Shown here: piece by piece, positions 1 through 10,947 of the stretch
Numbering within the stretch: the stretch's first letter is position 1
Layout of the letters: each line of letters begins with the position of its first letter
NCBI RefSeq assembly: GCF_963576615.1
Contig: NC_088714.1
Location: forward strand, 63,992,667 to 64,056,666
Length of the DNA stretch: 64,000 bases
Direction: 5' to 3'
From: Watersipora subatra
Taxonomy: Eukaryota > Bryozoa > Gymnolaemata > Cheilostomatida > Watersiporidae
Made by a program: the position numbers and the translations under genes
Notes under the pieces: model-generated
Databases searched by the model: none
What the model saw: only the letters and a program-made list of their open reading frames with translations
Told to the model about the DNA's origin: nothing

Positions 1-441
1 TTCTTATATTCAATGTTTTTGTGAGACTAGAGTCAACCTATTGAAGTGAATGTTAAAGTGTTCTAGTAATTAGTGCTGTCTCTTTCTAAACTGTTTTTTT
101 TAAAAAGCACTATAAAAATTGTCCTTTTTCTTGGTAAACTATCAGATGTTCCTTTGAAGTTTCATGCGGTTACACATTTGGCAAAGAGTTCACTAAAATT
201 TTGTACCACATTTGATAGTAGAACTACACTAGTTTTATGCAGATCATCTATAAATAGCACTCAGTTTTTAATCCATTTGTATTTAAATTATTAGAAACTC
301 TATTCACTCAGCTTGAATTTAGATGACAAGTAATACTCATGTCAGGCGTAGATGTCCATAAGTTTTAGAGGTTTAATAAGACGGTGAGTTGTGTTGTAAG
401 AGCTAATGGTTTTACCGTCAAGTAATATGGTTTCTTTATAG

Positions 442-576
442 GTTGCATCCTGGTGGCAAACTGCTACAGGTACTTGGGATGCTACCAGGATAGGCATGTT
501 GACCCAGCCATGGGTAATACGTTAAGCGACAGTCATATGACCATTGACCTCTGCATTGGATACTGTACATCTTTAG
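442..576 (+). CDS. Copy A exon: N-terminal half of WSC domain
   Basis: Acceptor TTTATAG at 435-441 and donor GTAAGT at 577. It translates to a peptide with the WSC hallmark YLGCY and the later LCIGYCTS. It is one codon longer than the matching copy B exon (132 nt). It is too short to show as a long open frame. Confidence 0.85.
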
Positions 577-3500
577 GTAAGTTTCGTTCTAGTATTGCAT
601 TGCACATATGGTTATAGCTACTACATATTTCACTTTACTCATCTTTAATTCAATTGTGACCATTAATATTTTATATAGATTCAACACTAGATTTAGGTTG
701 ATTGTTAAGCCTAGTTTCCATACACGTTGCAGAGCACCGGCGATAGCACCGCAGGCTATTAGCGGTAAAATGGGAACCTACACGCCGGTTACCGCCAAGG
801 CCCGCCGGTAGTTGCCGGCGACATCGCAATAGTTGAGTGCTGTTCAAATTTCTCAAAAGACCTCGAGCAAAACCTTTCCGGAATGCACTGTACGGGTGAA
901 GGTCACCATTATAGAAACGACATAGCGAGCGAACATTTTATTTGAGTTTAGCAATGCAATTTATATGTGAACATATGCCACCGTTCCTGACGTCACAAAC
1001 GTTTTGCTGCACAAGTTACTGCCTGAGTCTCGCAATCAATATGGGAACCAGGCTTTATGCCCAAAGATTTTTGGTCAACAACAGAGCATGGGCTTTAGTT
1101 GCTAGGTTACGTAAATGTCCACAGACCCGTTGATAATTAGTACGTTCTTTCCCTTGGTGTAGGGCACATGTGTCAAACTCACGGCCAGTCGGGCCATATC
1201 TGGCCTGCTTTGTAATCAGAGCTGGCCCACCAGATCATTTTACTTTGATATGAAGCGCTGATGACATAATATTGCCCAGAGATACAGATCTCATAACGCA
1301 ACGCTTCAGCTGCCTGCTGCATACTTCTGTGGTCAATTTAATCTGAAATTTGTTTCAGAATTATATTATTTTCTGTTTTTATCCATATTTATGTTCCAAA
1401 AACATTTAGTTTTAGTGTGTTTAATAAATGTTTATCCTGTTCGAACCGTGACCTACATGTAGATTGTGTTTTGAATTTTGTCCCCTTGTACAATTGAGTT
1501 TGACATCTCTGGTGTAGGGTGTAGAGATGAAGTTCCTACACTATTGGCCTTAGCTACAGCTGGTAATGTGTCAGTGGTTTCTTGGTAAAGCTTTGCAGTA
1601 AAGTAAGCTTCCATTGTTATTATTTCAGCAATGCTGAAACAGGTTTATGTTCTAAGATTTGCTCGCATATCAGATATTGTTTCCAAACTGATGTTCATAT
1701 TTATGCCTTATATAACACTGTATAGCATGCTTACCTGAAGAAATTGCTCATAAATTTTATTCTTCTCCTTTTTTATACTGTTTGTCTTACTGTATTGGAG
1801 AATTGTGGTTTATCGGAAGTCGTCTTTGAAAAGGATGACAGCTTATCACTTTGTAGCTTATAAAAATAATTCATGTTAGCACAGCCTCAGTAGTAACACT
1901 AGTGATCCGAAGTCTTTGTTGGAAAATATTATGTTTTCTAGACAACAACAGAGTTGTTCAGTAAACTTTTAGGATTTATGCATGATTTTCAGAAGACGTT
2001 TTTGTCGCACAAGCCTACCTTCAAATTTAGGTCACAACTACGCCGGTCTACAAGGAGCAGATAAGTGCTTTTGTGGTGAGAACTATGACAAGCATGGCGA
2101 GAAGGATGAACACTTCTGTAACTTACCTTGTGATAGCGACTCAGAACAAAGCTGTGATGGCAATAATGCCATCAGTGTATACCAAACATTCCCTGGCAAG
2201 TAGACAACAAGTAGATAGTATTGTTTGTCAAAAGAGCAGAATACAATTAATGATACTCAAAGAACTTGAGATTCCAATTCATAGATAGTGAGACTCTATC
2301 AGTGTATGATCAATAGACCTACAAAGATTAGTTGTTAAAGGCGAAAAATGTAGACAACTAGTTTGGAGCCACTATTGCTTCTACCAACAAACTTTTGCCT
2401 ACTAAGCAAAATGATTTGGTTGAACTTACTGAAAACAGTAAAACATGTTTAGCATTAAAATTTATCAGCTTTAAACATAAATACTGCTAACTTCCATAAA
2501 ATACCGGATACCATAAATGTACACATTGACTACACTGCTATTTTCATTGTTACCAACTCTTATAGACACAGCGTAATCAGTTTCAAAACTTCTTTAGACT
2601 TATTATGATAAGTTGAAAATTGGCTAAATTAGAAAACAACAAAAGTTTACTTTGACAGAAAATAATATTGTTTTGTTAAGAGAGCAAGCAAAAGAGTTAT
2701 AATCAAATGCACCAACACCAATTCAGTTGTTGGCTAATTTGCTGCAGTTTTTATAGATGGTTATGCTAGAGTCTGCATTCGGTGTTAGTTAACTAACTAA
2801 TACTTACAACGCAACAATATTAAAATATTTCTACTTTTATAAGATAATGGCTTTCAGTTTTGTTTGTAGATGGTGAAGCAATTCAATTAGAAGATGAAGT
2901 TGACTGGACGGATGATTTGATGATTACTAACACCATAAGCAGTGAGTTGGAAGTCGAAATAGTCTCAATGATAGAGCATCCACTGTCGACAAACAAACTC
3001 TTGGTTGCCACCCGAGATCGATTAATTGAGTTTACTGAGAATGGTGATTGTACGGTGATGGCTGGCATAGAAGTTGATCAATGTGATAATTTACTAGACT
3101 CAGCTGTGCATACGTTCCTCAGAATATCTGATGTCACTCATGTGAACTTTGAAAGAATAGGTCAATCATCTGCCACTTTTGCTGTAGCTGACACCCTAGA
3201 CAACTGTGTAAAAATGTTTGTAATAACTACAAACACTTTTATGAAATTATTAGAGTTTGGCACCTGTAACGATGAAGGGATAATGGGGTCGATGGAAAAG
3301 TTTGCTATGAACGATATAAAACTGAATGAACCAAAAATGGTTACGACTGCATACTATGATAATCTTGTACAACTGATCATCAACTGCAGATTAGAGGATC
3401 CCTACATGGTAATAGCTAGTTTTTATGCAACCGAGTCCTTTGGTTTTGCATATTTTCCAAACACCAATGTCATGCCAATAGTGATGACAGCTCCATATGG

Positions 3501-4074
3501 ATCAATGCGGCTAGAGAAAAAGGCACAGGACTGTGTAGTACGCTGGTATAGAGATGCTGGCGAGCAATCATACGATTATGCTTGTCCATCAGCTCGGGTT
3601 GGTTTTTTTCAACCTCATCAGATCAATGGCACACTGATCATAGTGTCCAAAGATGCGACACAAGTGGCAAAAGCAAATCAAGGGATGCGCAATCTCCAAT
3701 TGGAAATGTGTGGTGACATCCCAAATGTTGCTCTACTAACCGGATCCAAAATAGGTCCTGGAGGCTTTTGGATATACAACAAGTTTACAAGACTGTTTTG
3801 CTTTTTTGAACCATCTAAGAAATCTACTAGCCAGCAAGTACCAAAGCTTTCATTCCATCAAGTCTCTGAAAGTCATGAGTGTGATGGGGATTTAATTGAA
3901 GCAACTCAAATGGAAAGCCTAGAGATGTGTGCTTACCTTTGTGTCAAGAGGAAATACTCAGCTTTTTCCTTTAACATAAATGAAGCCTATTGTTCACTTT
4001 ATGTCGCGCGTACAAGCCAACTAGGTTTCCATAAACTTGGAAGCGTCTGCTACCGTTTGGAAACAGGAAACTAG
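442..4074 (+). CDS. WSC / NHL-like / PAN secreted protein, copy A (5' end outside window)
   Basis: Predicted extracellular protein, three exons visible: 442-576, 2031-2195 and 2870-4074. All introns are phase 1, so the reading frame runs through. Exons 1-2 make one WSC carbohydrate-binding-type domain (YLGCY and LCIGYC in exon 1; KCFCGE, CNLPC and YQTFP in exon 2). Exon 3 (about 400 residues) holds an NHL/beta-propeller-like region (ADTLDNCVKMF, then a Gly-rich break) and a cysteine-rich PAN/apple-like tail (HEC, MCAYLC, SAFSFN, YCSLY, SVCYRL). The signal exon should lie left of base 1, as copy B has one. The stop is TAG at 4072-4074 and AATAAA follows at 4331. Function is inferred only: a secreted or surface lectin-like protein. 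Copy B has the same exon lengths and phases, which supports a real gene. Confidence 0.85.
708..1054. mobile_element. Harbinger-like MITE, 347 bp, TTA target duplication
   Basis: Terminal inverted repeats AGCCTAGTTTCCATA at 708-722 and AGCCTGGTTCCCATA reading inward from 1054 (13 of 15 match), flanked on both sides by TTA (705-707, 1055-1057). TTA/TAA duplications are typical of PIF/Harbinger. There is no coding capacity. It lies in the first visible intron of copy A and is GC-richer than its surroundings. Confidence 0.75.
1163..1509. mobile_element. Non-autonomous hAT element, 347 bp, 8-bp target duplication
   Basis: Perfect 8-bp duplication TGGTGTAG at 1155-1162 and 1510-1517. The ends carry TGTCAAACTCA near the left terminus and its inverse TGAGTTTGACA on the right, a motif common in animal hAT elements, followed by GGCC-rich sequence. 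No ORF. It lies in the same intron of copy A as the Harbinger-like MITE. Confidence 0.8.
2031..2195 (+). CDS. Copy A exon: C-terminal half of WSC domain, GC donor
   Basis: Acceptor AAATTTAG ends at 2030. The exon is 165 nt, exactly the length in copies B and C. It has four cysteines in WSC spacing and ends at YQTFPG. The base pair after the exon is GC (GCAAGT), so this is a GC-AG intron; copy B has GTAAGT at the same place. Confidence 0.85.
2870..4074 (+). CDS. Copy A terminal exon: NHL-like region plus PAN-like tail
   Basis: Acceptor TTTGTAG ends at 2869; the upstream frame enters as g|at, giving Asp-Gly-Glu. The first in-frame start-like codon inside the exon is not the real start. The region around IEHPL..NKLLVAT and FAVADTLDNCVK resembles NHL repeats. 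The last 65 residues are PAN-like, but one Cys conserved in B and C (RRCC, KKC) is Tyr here (KRKYSAFSF). Confidence 0.85.
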
Positions 4075-4330
4075 AATGAACAATTCATCAACCTTCTAAA
4101 AACATTGTTTGCTATCAACAGGCGACCAAGAAACAAACATATTCCCAATATTTTACATTGTTATCTTTTTACTATTAAAACTATTGTACTACTTGTAGTT
4201 GTCAGCAACATGCTGTTCATCGGTTTATTATGTGTCATAAATTTTACTACCTGATAGAGTCAATTACAGCTACTTAATTGAAATCTATTTGCTATTCTTT
4301 CTATAAATACATTTGTCATCATGAACAAAC

Positions 4331-4336
4331 AATAAA
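4331..4336 (+). promoter_or_regulatory. Candidate poly(A) signal of copy A
   Basis: AATAAA, 257 nt after the stop codon of copy A. It lies before the left LTR of the neighbouring retroelement at 4483. Confidence 0.5.
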
Positions 4337-4482
4337 TTTATATAGCTGTTTCATTTGATGATCCATTAGAAGACAAAAAGATAAGCAGCATGTTTACACA
4401 TAAAACTATTTATTAAGTAAAACCATGCACTAAACATGATATATGCTAGTGTTTAAAACTTACATTGGCATAATCTATATAT

Positions 4483-4814
4483 TGTTGTGGAATAAGCTAA
4501 GCCACACCGGGCTGTGCTCAGTGATGCGGAATAACGATAGGAAGAGTGTTAAGCCAGTCAGCGCCAAGCTGAGCGGAGCCAAGCCAGCCGAGTCTAACCA
4601 AGTAGAACAAGAGGGGTGGGGAGGATGGAGGGGCTCCTTGCTATATAAGCACAATCGTTCACAGAAGAGGGCAGAGCTGTTCTGCGCTTGTTCATTACAT
4701 GTTGCATCCTTTCTAGTGTAACCTTTCATGAACGAAGCAGACAAATATATGTATAAACTCTTGCACTGAATCTTGTACTGGTGGAGCAGTAAAGGTAGCG
4801 GCAAAACCTTTATA
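4483..4814 (+). repeat. 5' LTR of Ty3 element 1
   Basis: Begins TGTTGTGG and ends ACCTTTATA. A TATA-like CTATATAAGC lies at about 4641. It matches 10948-11750 once the SINE there is removed. Confidence 0.88.
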
Positions 4815-4815
4815 C

Positions 4816-4832
4816 TGGTGGCAGCAGTGGGG
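4816..4832 (+). promoter_or_regulatory. Primer binding site of Ty3 element 1
   Basis: TGGTGGCAGCAGTGGGG, one base after the LTR. It starts with TGG, as expected for pairing with a tRNA CCA end. The tRNA was not identified. Confidence 0.6.
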
Positions 4833-5353
4833 TTAAGACAATCTCAAATGAACTCCACCACGAAACTCATACTGGATCACTGAATTTCTGGATGAACTTT
4901 TTGCTGCCTTCAAAGTGGCAGTTGAAAGAAACCCAAATGATACGGGATAGGACCTGCCTGAGAAACAGCACTGCTGCTCTTACTGGAAGAACTTCTTGGC
5001 AACAGGAAGAAACTCAGAGAGAGCTGTGTAAAATCCTATCTGCAGCAACAGACTCAATAGATGAACTGTTCTAGGAAAGGAGCAGAACCCTACTAAAAGC
5101 CCACCAGAAGCACGGTATATGGCTTACCTACAAAATGGGGGCACCATTCCTACTAAAAAAACTTCCTCGCAACAGGAAGAAACCCAGAGAGAACCGTGTA
5201 AAACCTTACCTGCGGTAAAGGACTCAGTAGATGAACTGCTGTAGAAAAGGAGCAGAAACTTACTGAAAGCCCTGCCGGAAAAAAAACACGTCCAATAGAA
5301 GAGCACGAAGCCCTGAGCCAGGACCCGACCGGTTAGTTGAAGTAGTAGAACGA

Positions 5354-6130
5354 GTGATACTGATGCCAAGGGCCCAGAAACTGGCACCACAGCTCAAGAC
5401 TCTCCAGTACACGAGAAAGGGAGACGGGCAATACTTTATCGCCCGCTTCTTGGAGGTTACAGGTGCTAACCAGTGGACGGAAGAAGCAACAGTATTGCAC
5501 CCCTGGGAGGCACTGGGAAACAGACTGAAGACTGTAGGCGAGCCGACAATCCAGAAGCCGTATTCAATGCCCTTTGGGCAAGAATCGGGCTGTCCGCCAG
5601 GCAGACGATAAACCGGCTCAACGTCCTTAGACAAGAAAAAACATGTCACTGCAGGAGCATGCCATAGAGGTAGAAAGTATGGTACGTATTGCGTACAAAG
5701 ACCTACCAAACCTTCACCGGTATAACATGGTCATGCCGACGTTTTACAGCTCACTAGGGAACCCTGTCCTGCAGCGGCACATGTTTGCAGTACAGACACC
5801 CGCTCTAGCTGACGCTGTACAGGCCGAGAATGATTACCTCCAGATTCAAAGAGGCAAATGCAAACCTGCCGAATTTTTGGTGGAGGCCCTAGAGGGGGAA
5901 CCCGCTAGCTAGGTGAAAGTCGGCTGACACCGACATCATTGGCCAACTAGCCCGGCTAGTCCAATCGCTCACGGAAAAAGTGGAACGACTCCAGGAGCGA
6001 GTCCACACTCGGACAGAGAAGGGGAACCAACCAGCTACTCATTGCTGGGGTTATGGTTGGCCAGAGCGTGTTTGGAAGAACTGCCCCTGCTACTCAAAAC
6101 CGGCTTCAAGAAATGAAGGGAGGCCATATG
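5354..6130 (+). pseudogene. gag remnant of Ty3 element 1
   Basis: Fragments in two frames (5354-5611 and 5643-5912) with the look of a capsid C-terminal segment (AIEVESMVRIAY, then LPNLHRYN). They are followed at about 6040 by a decayed zinc-knuckle-like CWGYGWPERVWKNCP. The capsid match is by pattern and position only. Confidence 0.55.
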
Positions 6131-6589
6131 AGTAGCTCCGGCTGTTGACTGTGCCAAGGCCAAACAACCCCGGAATTGTACCAAAGCTATCCAGGATTCA
6201 GTGAACGCTGACAAATGGTCTCAACCAGCAAGGACCACACCGAGAGAACTTCATGCACAGGGAGAGCCTGTGAAGACACAAAATTATTATCAGTCCTTGA
6301 GTGAGGCCAGTTCCAACGCTTTGTCAATGCCGGATGCCATTTACGCCCCTCCGTACGAGCGGCAAGAACGTAACCAGAAATGTAGGGGTGACTACCAAAT
6401 CTCCTCCGCCCAAGATGCTAAGGGCTAGTGAGGATAGTCCCACAGGACAAGACCATTGGAAGCCTGCCTTCAAAGCGGCAGGGCCGACACTGTTTCCTAT
6501 CAAAGACCAACAGCCAATGAGGCCAACCGTTAACTTAAGACTTAGGACAACTCCAAGGACCGACTACGCCCCGACACAAAAAATGGGTA

Positions 6590-6750
6590 CTCTAGAGAAC
6601 AACCTAGAGGATGCCATTATGGCACTAGCCCTCAGCCAATTTCATTTAACCAGCTATTTCCTTCCAGGAAAAGTGGAGATGCGGGCTATCCAGTTTCTCC
6701 TGAACCCAGGATGCACCACGAACCTGCTAAATAAGCAGGTCTTTGACTGA
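6590..6750 (+). pseudogene. Protease remnant of Ty3 element 1
   Basis: The frame ending at 6750 has FLLNPGCTTNLLNKQVFD. This fits an aspartic-protease active-site loop, but the catalytic D-T/S-G triad reads N-P-G. Position between gag and RT supports the call. Confidence 0.45.
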
Positions 6751-7479
6751 CTACCTGGAGCCGTATAAGACCAGCTCGAAGAGAGCGACAGCCACGGTCT
6801 ACTGACCAACTAATCTGGTTGCCAATTTGTCTTAGGGGCATATGGACGGATGAAGTTTTTGTAATCAGTCGCCTGAGTAAGGATGCCATAATGGTTATGC
6901 CATTCTTCATGGCCCATCAATGCTCTCTCGAGTTTAAACAGCAGTTTGGTTTGAGTGGATGGCAGGCAGCTACTCTGCATAGACTGGCATGAACATCTAT
7001 TACAGAGCAAAGTACCGGTGATCAGAGTAGTGGTGTTGCCAGCCCAGATAAAGATGGCGATACATTGTCGCATCACTACAAGGAGTTACTGCTCCATCGG
7101 GATGATCGAAGGGTTCCCAGATGGACCTCTGGTGGCAAGTAGCCTAAATCAGCCGAGACCCAAGGGGCATGGCATCACTCAATGCTTGAATGTAACGGAA
7201 CGGTCATTGACCCTTCAGTCCGAAGCACCTATCAGCACTTACACGGGGGTTGACACCACACAGGTCAAAGGAGATGACCCCTTATTGTATGAAGCCGGTC
7301 TGACTTCAATCTATGTAGTCCCGGCTCGCCTTGAGAAGTTGTTCCAAGCAGCCCGACCGAACTGTGAAGGGACCGGCCAGACGGCAAGGTTGACCTTTTT
7401 GCTGAGTCGGCATTCTACCGTGTTCAGCACGGGCGATGGCTACCTAGGGAGAACCTCCAAATTGGAGCATTCTATTTCG

Positions 7480-8140
7480 CTCAAGGAGGGCACTCGGCCA
7501 ATCCGGCAACTCCCCATAGGCTCAGCCCAAAACAGGAGGCGGAGGCCAAAAGGCAGGTCTAGGACCTACTCAAGAGAGGAATTATCAAGCCAGCTGGAGG
7601 GGGCTTGGAGCTCCCCCGTAGTGTTGGTCCAGAAAAAGGATGGGAAGTGTCGCTTCTGCGTAGACTATCGGTGTCTGAACGCCATCACTGAGCAGAACCC
7701 CTCCTCCCTATTGAGGATCGGCAACAGCCTGGAGGCGCTGTCTGGCAGCCGCTACTTCAGCACGCTCGACCTGGTGAGTGGGTAATGGCAAGTTCTCCTG
7801 AATGCAGAAGCCCAGGAGAAATCGGCCTTCTCGACCCAATCTGGGTTGTGGAAGTGGAAGGTAGTACCTTTCAGACTGACTTTCGTCTCAGCCACCTTTC
7901 AAATGCTCATGGAACCCGTCTTACACGGCCTTCACTGGAGGACGCTGTTGTTATATCTCGACGACATCATAGTCATAGCACCGGATTTTAACACACACCT
8001 GCACCAGCTAGAGATCTTCCAGAGACTCCACAGGGCTGGGTTGAAGCTGAAACCATCCAAATGCGAGTTATTACAGCACCAGGTATGTTACCTTGAGTCA
8101 TACAGTGAACAAGAAAAAAGTTTCTACAGACCCCGATAAA
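7480..8140 (+). pseudogene. Reverse transcriptase remnant of Ty3 element 1
   Basis: Split over at least two frames. The first (to 7785) has VQKKDGKCRFCVDYR and FSTLDLVSG, the Ty3 RT fingers and first catalytic Asp. The second (7846-8139) has the YLDDIIV catalytic box and LKPSKCELLQ. A stop follows LVSG. The order and spacing are those of Ty3/gypsy pol. Confidence 0.85.
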
Positions 8141-8190
8141 GTTCAGGCAGTTGCAGAATGACCAAACTTGCGCGGAATTAAGGAACTCCA

Positions 8191-8700
8191 ATGGTTCCTC
8201 AGGACAGTCGGCTATTACCTATAATAGATTCCGGAGTTTGCCACAATAGTCCACCATTTGACTCGATTGACGATGAAGGGAGAGCCCTGGAGATGGATGG
8301 GGAAGAACAGATTGCCTTCAACAAACTGATGGACCACATCAGCACCGCCCCAATCTTGGGCTATCCACACCCTTGGCGGCAGTATATGTTAGATGCAGAT
8401 GCCAGTAGATACGGGGTAGGGGGCCGTGCTGTCTCAAGTGCAAGAAGGCTGTGAGAGGGTCATTGCCTACTACAGCAAAACTCTCACTCCATCAGAACAT
8501 AATTACTGTGTCACTCGACAAGAACTACTCACGGTGGTCAAGGCAGTAAAACACTTTCGGCTTTTTCTGTATGGGCAGGAGTTCCTTCTATGGACCGATC
8601 ATGCATTTCTCCGGTGGTTATGCAGAAGGAGGGAGCCCTCAAACCAGGTGGCCCAGTGGCTCGTGATCCTGCCGGAGTTTTGATGCACCCTGGAGCACCG
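8191..8700 (+). pseudogene. RNase H remnant of Ty3 element 1
   Basis: Two overlapping frames cover MLDADASRYGVG, then IAYYSKTLTPSEHNYCV and FLLWTDHAFLRWL. This is the D-E-D arrangement of Ty3 RNase H. A frameshift lies near 8430. Confidence 0.8.
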
Positions 8701-8999
8701 GTCAGGAACGCGGCACGGAAACGCAGACGGGCTGAGTAGGCAACCCTGTAAGAACTACTGATAATGCGGGAACATTGAACAGAGGGACAGAAGCCTCTCA
8801 CGGAAGAAGCTGGTTTGGGAACAGGGGTCGTTGGCTGCGTGGGTAGCGACCAGTTGCCTGGATGGGACTCCCGCTTTCGACAGGGCCGGATTGACCGTAG
8901 GCAATGTTGCATACCACGGGGTGCCAACCGACAGCTTGCATGGGACTCTCGCCCAAGCCGTGGCGAGATTGAATTTGAGTACTGGTGGTGTCCATCTAA

Positions 9000-9890
9000 C
9001 AGGACGGCGTGCGGGGGCACGCGTGGCTCGCAAGGTCGCGCTAAATGGTGCGCCATCTGTCCGCCGGCCATGTGGAAAACCACGGTGTGGCAAACACACG
9101 CCCTGGCCCACTCTGCGATGGGAAGGACAAGTTGTCTTCAGTTGACCTGGTACTGGCCCGGACTGAAATTCACTGTCAGATGGCTCGTAAAGAGTTGTGA
9201 GATGTGCCAGGCGCAAAAAATAGAAGGACGAAGGCGGCGGGTGGAAATCGGAGGCTCTACGCCGGAAGACCCTAGCAGAAGGTGGCCGTAAATCTTGTCG
9301 GCGTCGCTCTCAGCTACTGCGAGGGGAAATTAGTGAGTGCTGGTCCTCACAGACCACTTCACCTGATGGCAGGATGCACTGGCACTGCCCGATGCCACAG
9401 CACTAGTGGTCGTGAATGCTCTAGACGAACGGGTGTTCTGTTACTTGGGGCTACCAGAGCAGATCTACACGGACCAGGAACACAGTTTGAAAGCAAACTA
9501 ATGACCGAACTGTGCCAACTCTGGATTGTGGAGAAGACTCAGACGACTCCTTACCACTCACAGGCCAAAGGAATTATGGTACGAAACAACCGTGAACTTG
9601 GGGGATTTTCTGAGGTCGTTACTGCTAGCCCGATAACAGGACGAGTGGGACCTGTTACTTCTCTAACTGCGGAAGGGATACCATGGCACCCCCTCCTTCT
9701 CCGCAACCGAAAAAGCAGCAAATATGCTGAGGTTGAGACCAGAGCTGAGGTTGCCGGACCAGCTGAAGAGCCACCCTCCTCAGACCGGGTTTTTCCCTAC
9801 CCATGAACATGCCCTCGGAGTGCAGCGAAGGTTGCAAACCATGCACAAAATGCTACGGCAGAACCAGATGGAATTTAGACAAAAGGACTG
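9000..9890 (+). pseudogene. Integrase remnant of Ty3 element 1
   Basis: Frames at 8815-9291 and 9282-9806 keep traces of the H2C2 zinc region (TWYWPGLKFTVRWLVKSCEMCQ), the core, and YHSQAKG near the expected SxxNG..E site. Many frame breaks are present. Confidence 0.7.
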
Positions 9891-10499
9891 AAAGGAGCCC
9901 CCGCTGTATGCCCTAGGCAACTGGGTATGGCTCATAAACAAATGCCTGTGACCGAGGAAAACCCAAGCTACAGGCAAAGTTCGTGGGACCGTAGCAGGTC
10001 TTGAAGGCTTGGTGCAACCACACTTATCTGATAGAGGCAGGACCAGTTTTCAATTGAGAGTGAAGCAAGACTAAAGCTCTACCACACTTGTCCAGAGAGG
10101 ATTGGACGACCCTCAACTACCCTGGAGTCAAGAGGGGCCCTAACATGAAGGGAGCCCAACCCAGCAGGTCGGAGAAAAATCCGGTGAAAATCAGAAACGG
10201 TAATTGCCAGTAATGCCACCTCCTGCTGGGAAAAACTGCTGATGGAGGTCGCAAAAACCCAAGGACAGGGGGCAACTCCCGTAAGACTCCTGGCCAGATC
10301 AAAGGAAAGCAATAATCAAAAACCGAGCTCAGTAATGACTGATTCTTTCAAACATGGAAAGTTCTGGGAGAACCAAATTCAAACCCGGAGGAAACCGGAA
10401 TGACTCCAATGCCAAAATTCTATCAGAACTTGTCCGACACAACCTGAGGAGGCCCAGACTACTAGGACCAGACTACTAGAACTCCGGAACGGTATGGGA

Positions 10500-10880
10500 A
10501 TGGAGTGTGCTACTCAATGGGACCACCGGAAATCGGTCCGAAGGTCGAAAAGGAAAGCGATAAAATGTCTCTTTCAGCCGCTACCAAAACTTTCCTTTTA
10601 AAGGCTTTCATTTACTCTGAACGACATTAGTATGCCCGAGAAGATGAACAGCGTGTGTAATACTTCTCTTTAGGATTTACTGACTTTGGTCAAAATTAGC
10701 TTGAAAGAAGCTGAAGAAGCGTTAGATAGGCCAACACTAGCAAACATATTGGCTTACAAGGAAGATCAGGAATGGGAGAAGGCGACTGCCAAGGCCGGCA
10801 CGAGTTGCCCCAGGGCAGCTGCCTCAGAAGTGGATGATGAGACCTACACATAACTTTGACAGGAAAGAAGGAGGTCTGCC
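10500..10880 (+). pseudogene. Remnant of extra ORF downstream of pol in Ty3 element 1
   Basis: Translated pieces such as SAATKTFLLKAF and VKISLKEAEEALDRPTLA resemble the intact ORF on the minus strand at 42934-43797 (ATKASLLKHSF, VTVSLKKAGEWMRRPKLA). The same ORF is therefore present in both related elements between integrase and the 3' LTR. Confidence 0.6.
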
Positions 10881-10936
10881 AGGTGGTTGCCATAAAGTCT
10901 CTCCCAAGGTCTAGATTGGAGACCGTGGTCACCAAT

Positions 10937-10947
10937 GGAGGGGAGAG
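10937..10947 (+). promoter_or_regulatory. Polypurine tract of Ty3 element 1
   Basis: GGAGGGGAGAG directly before the 3' LTR start at 10948, the usual position of the plus-strand primer. Confidence 0.6.

Noticed and set aside
3595..3625. CTGATGAG followed by GAAA on the minus strand within copy A exon
   Set aside because: Looks like a hammerhead core start, but there is no stem II between the two core strands and it lies inside conserved coding sequence.
5124..5709. Minus-strand frames opposite the gag region of Ty3 element 1
   Set aside because: Shadows of the plus-strand element; no domain and no promoter or splice context.
8538..9216. Minus-strand frames of 153-181 codons opposite RNase H/integrase of Ty3 element 1
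   Set aside because: Opposite-strand shadows; the plus strand carries RNase H and integrase motifs.
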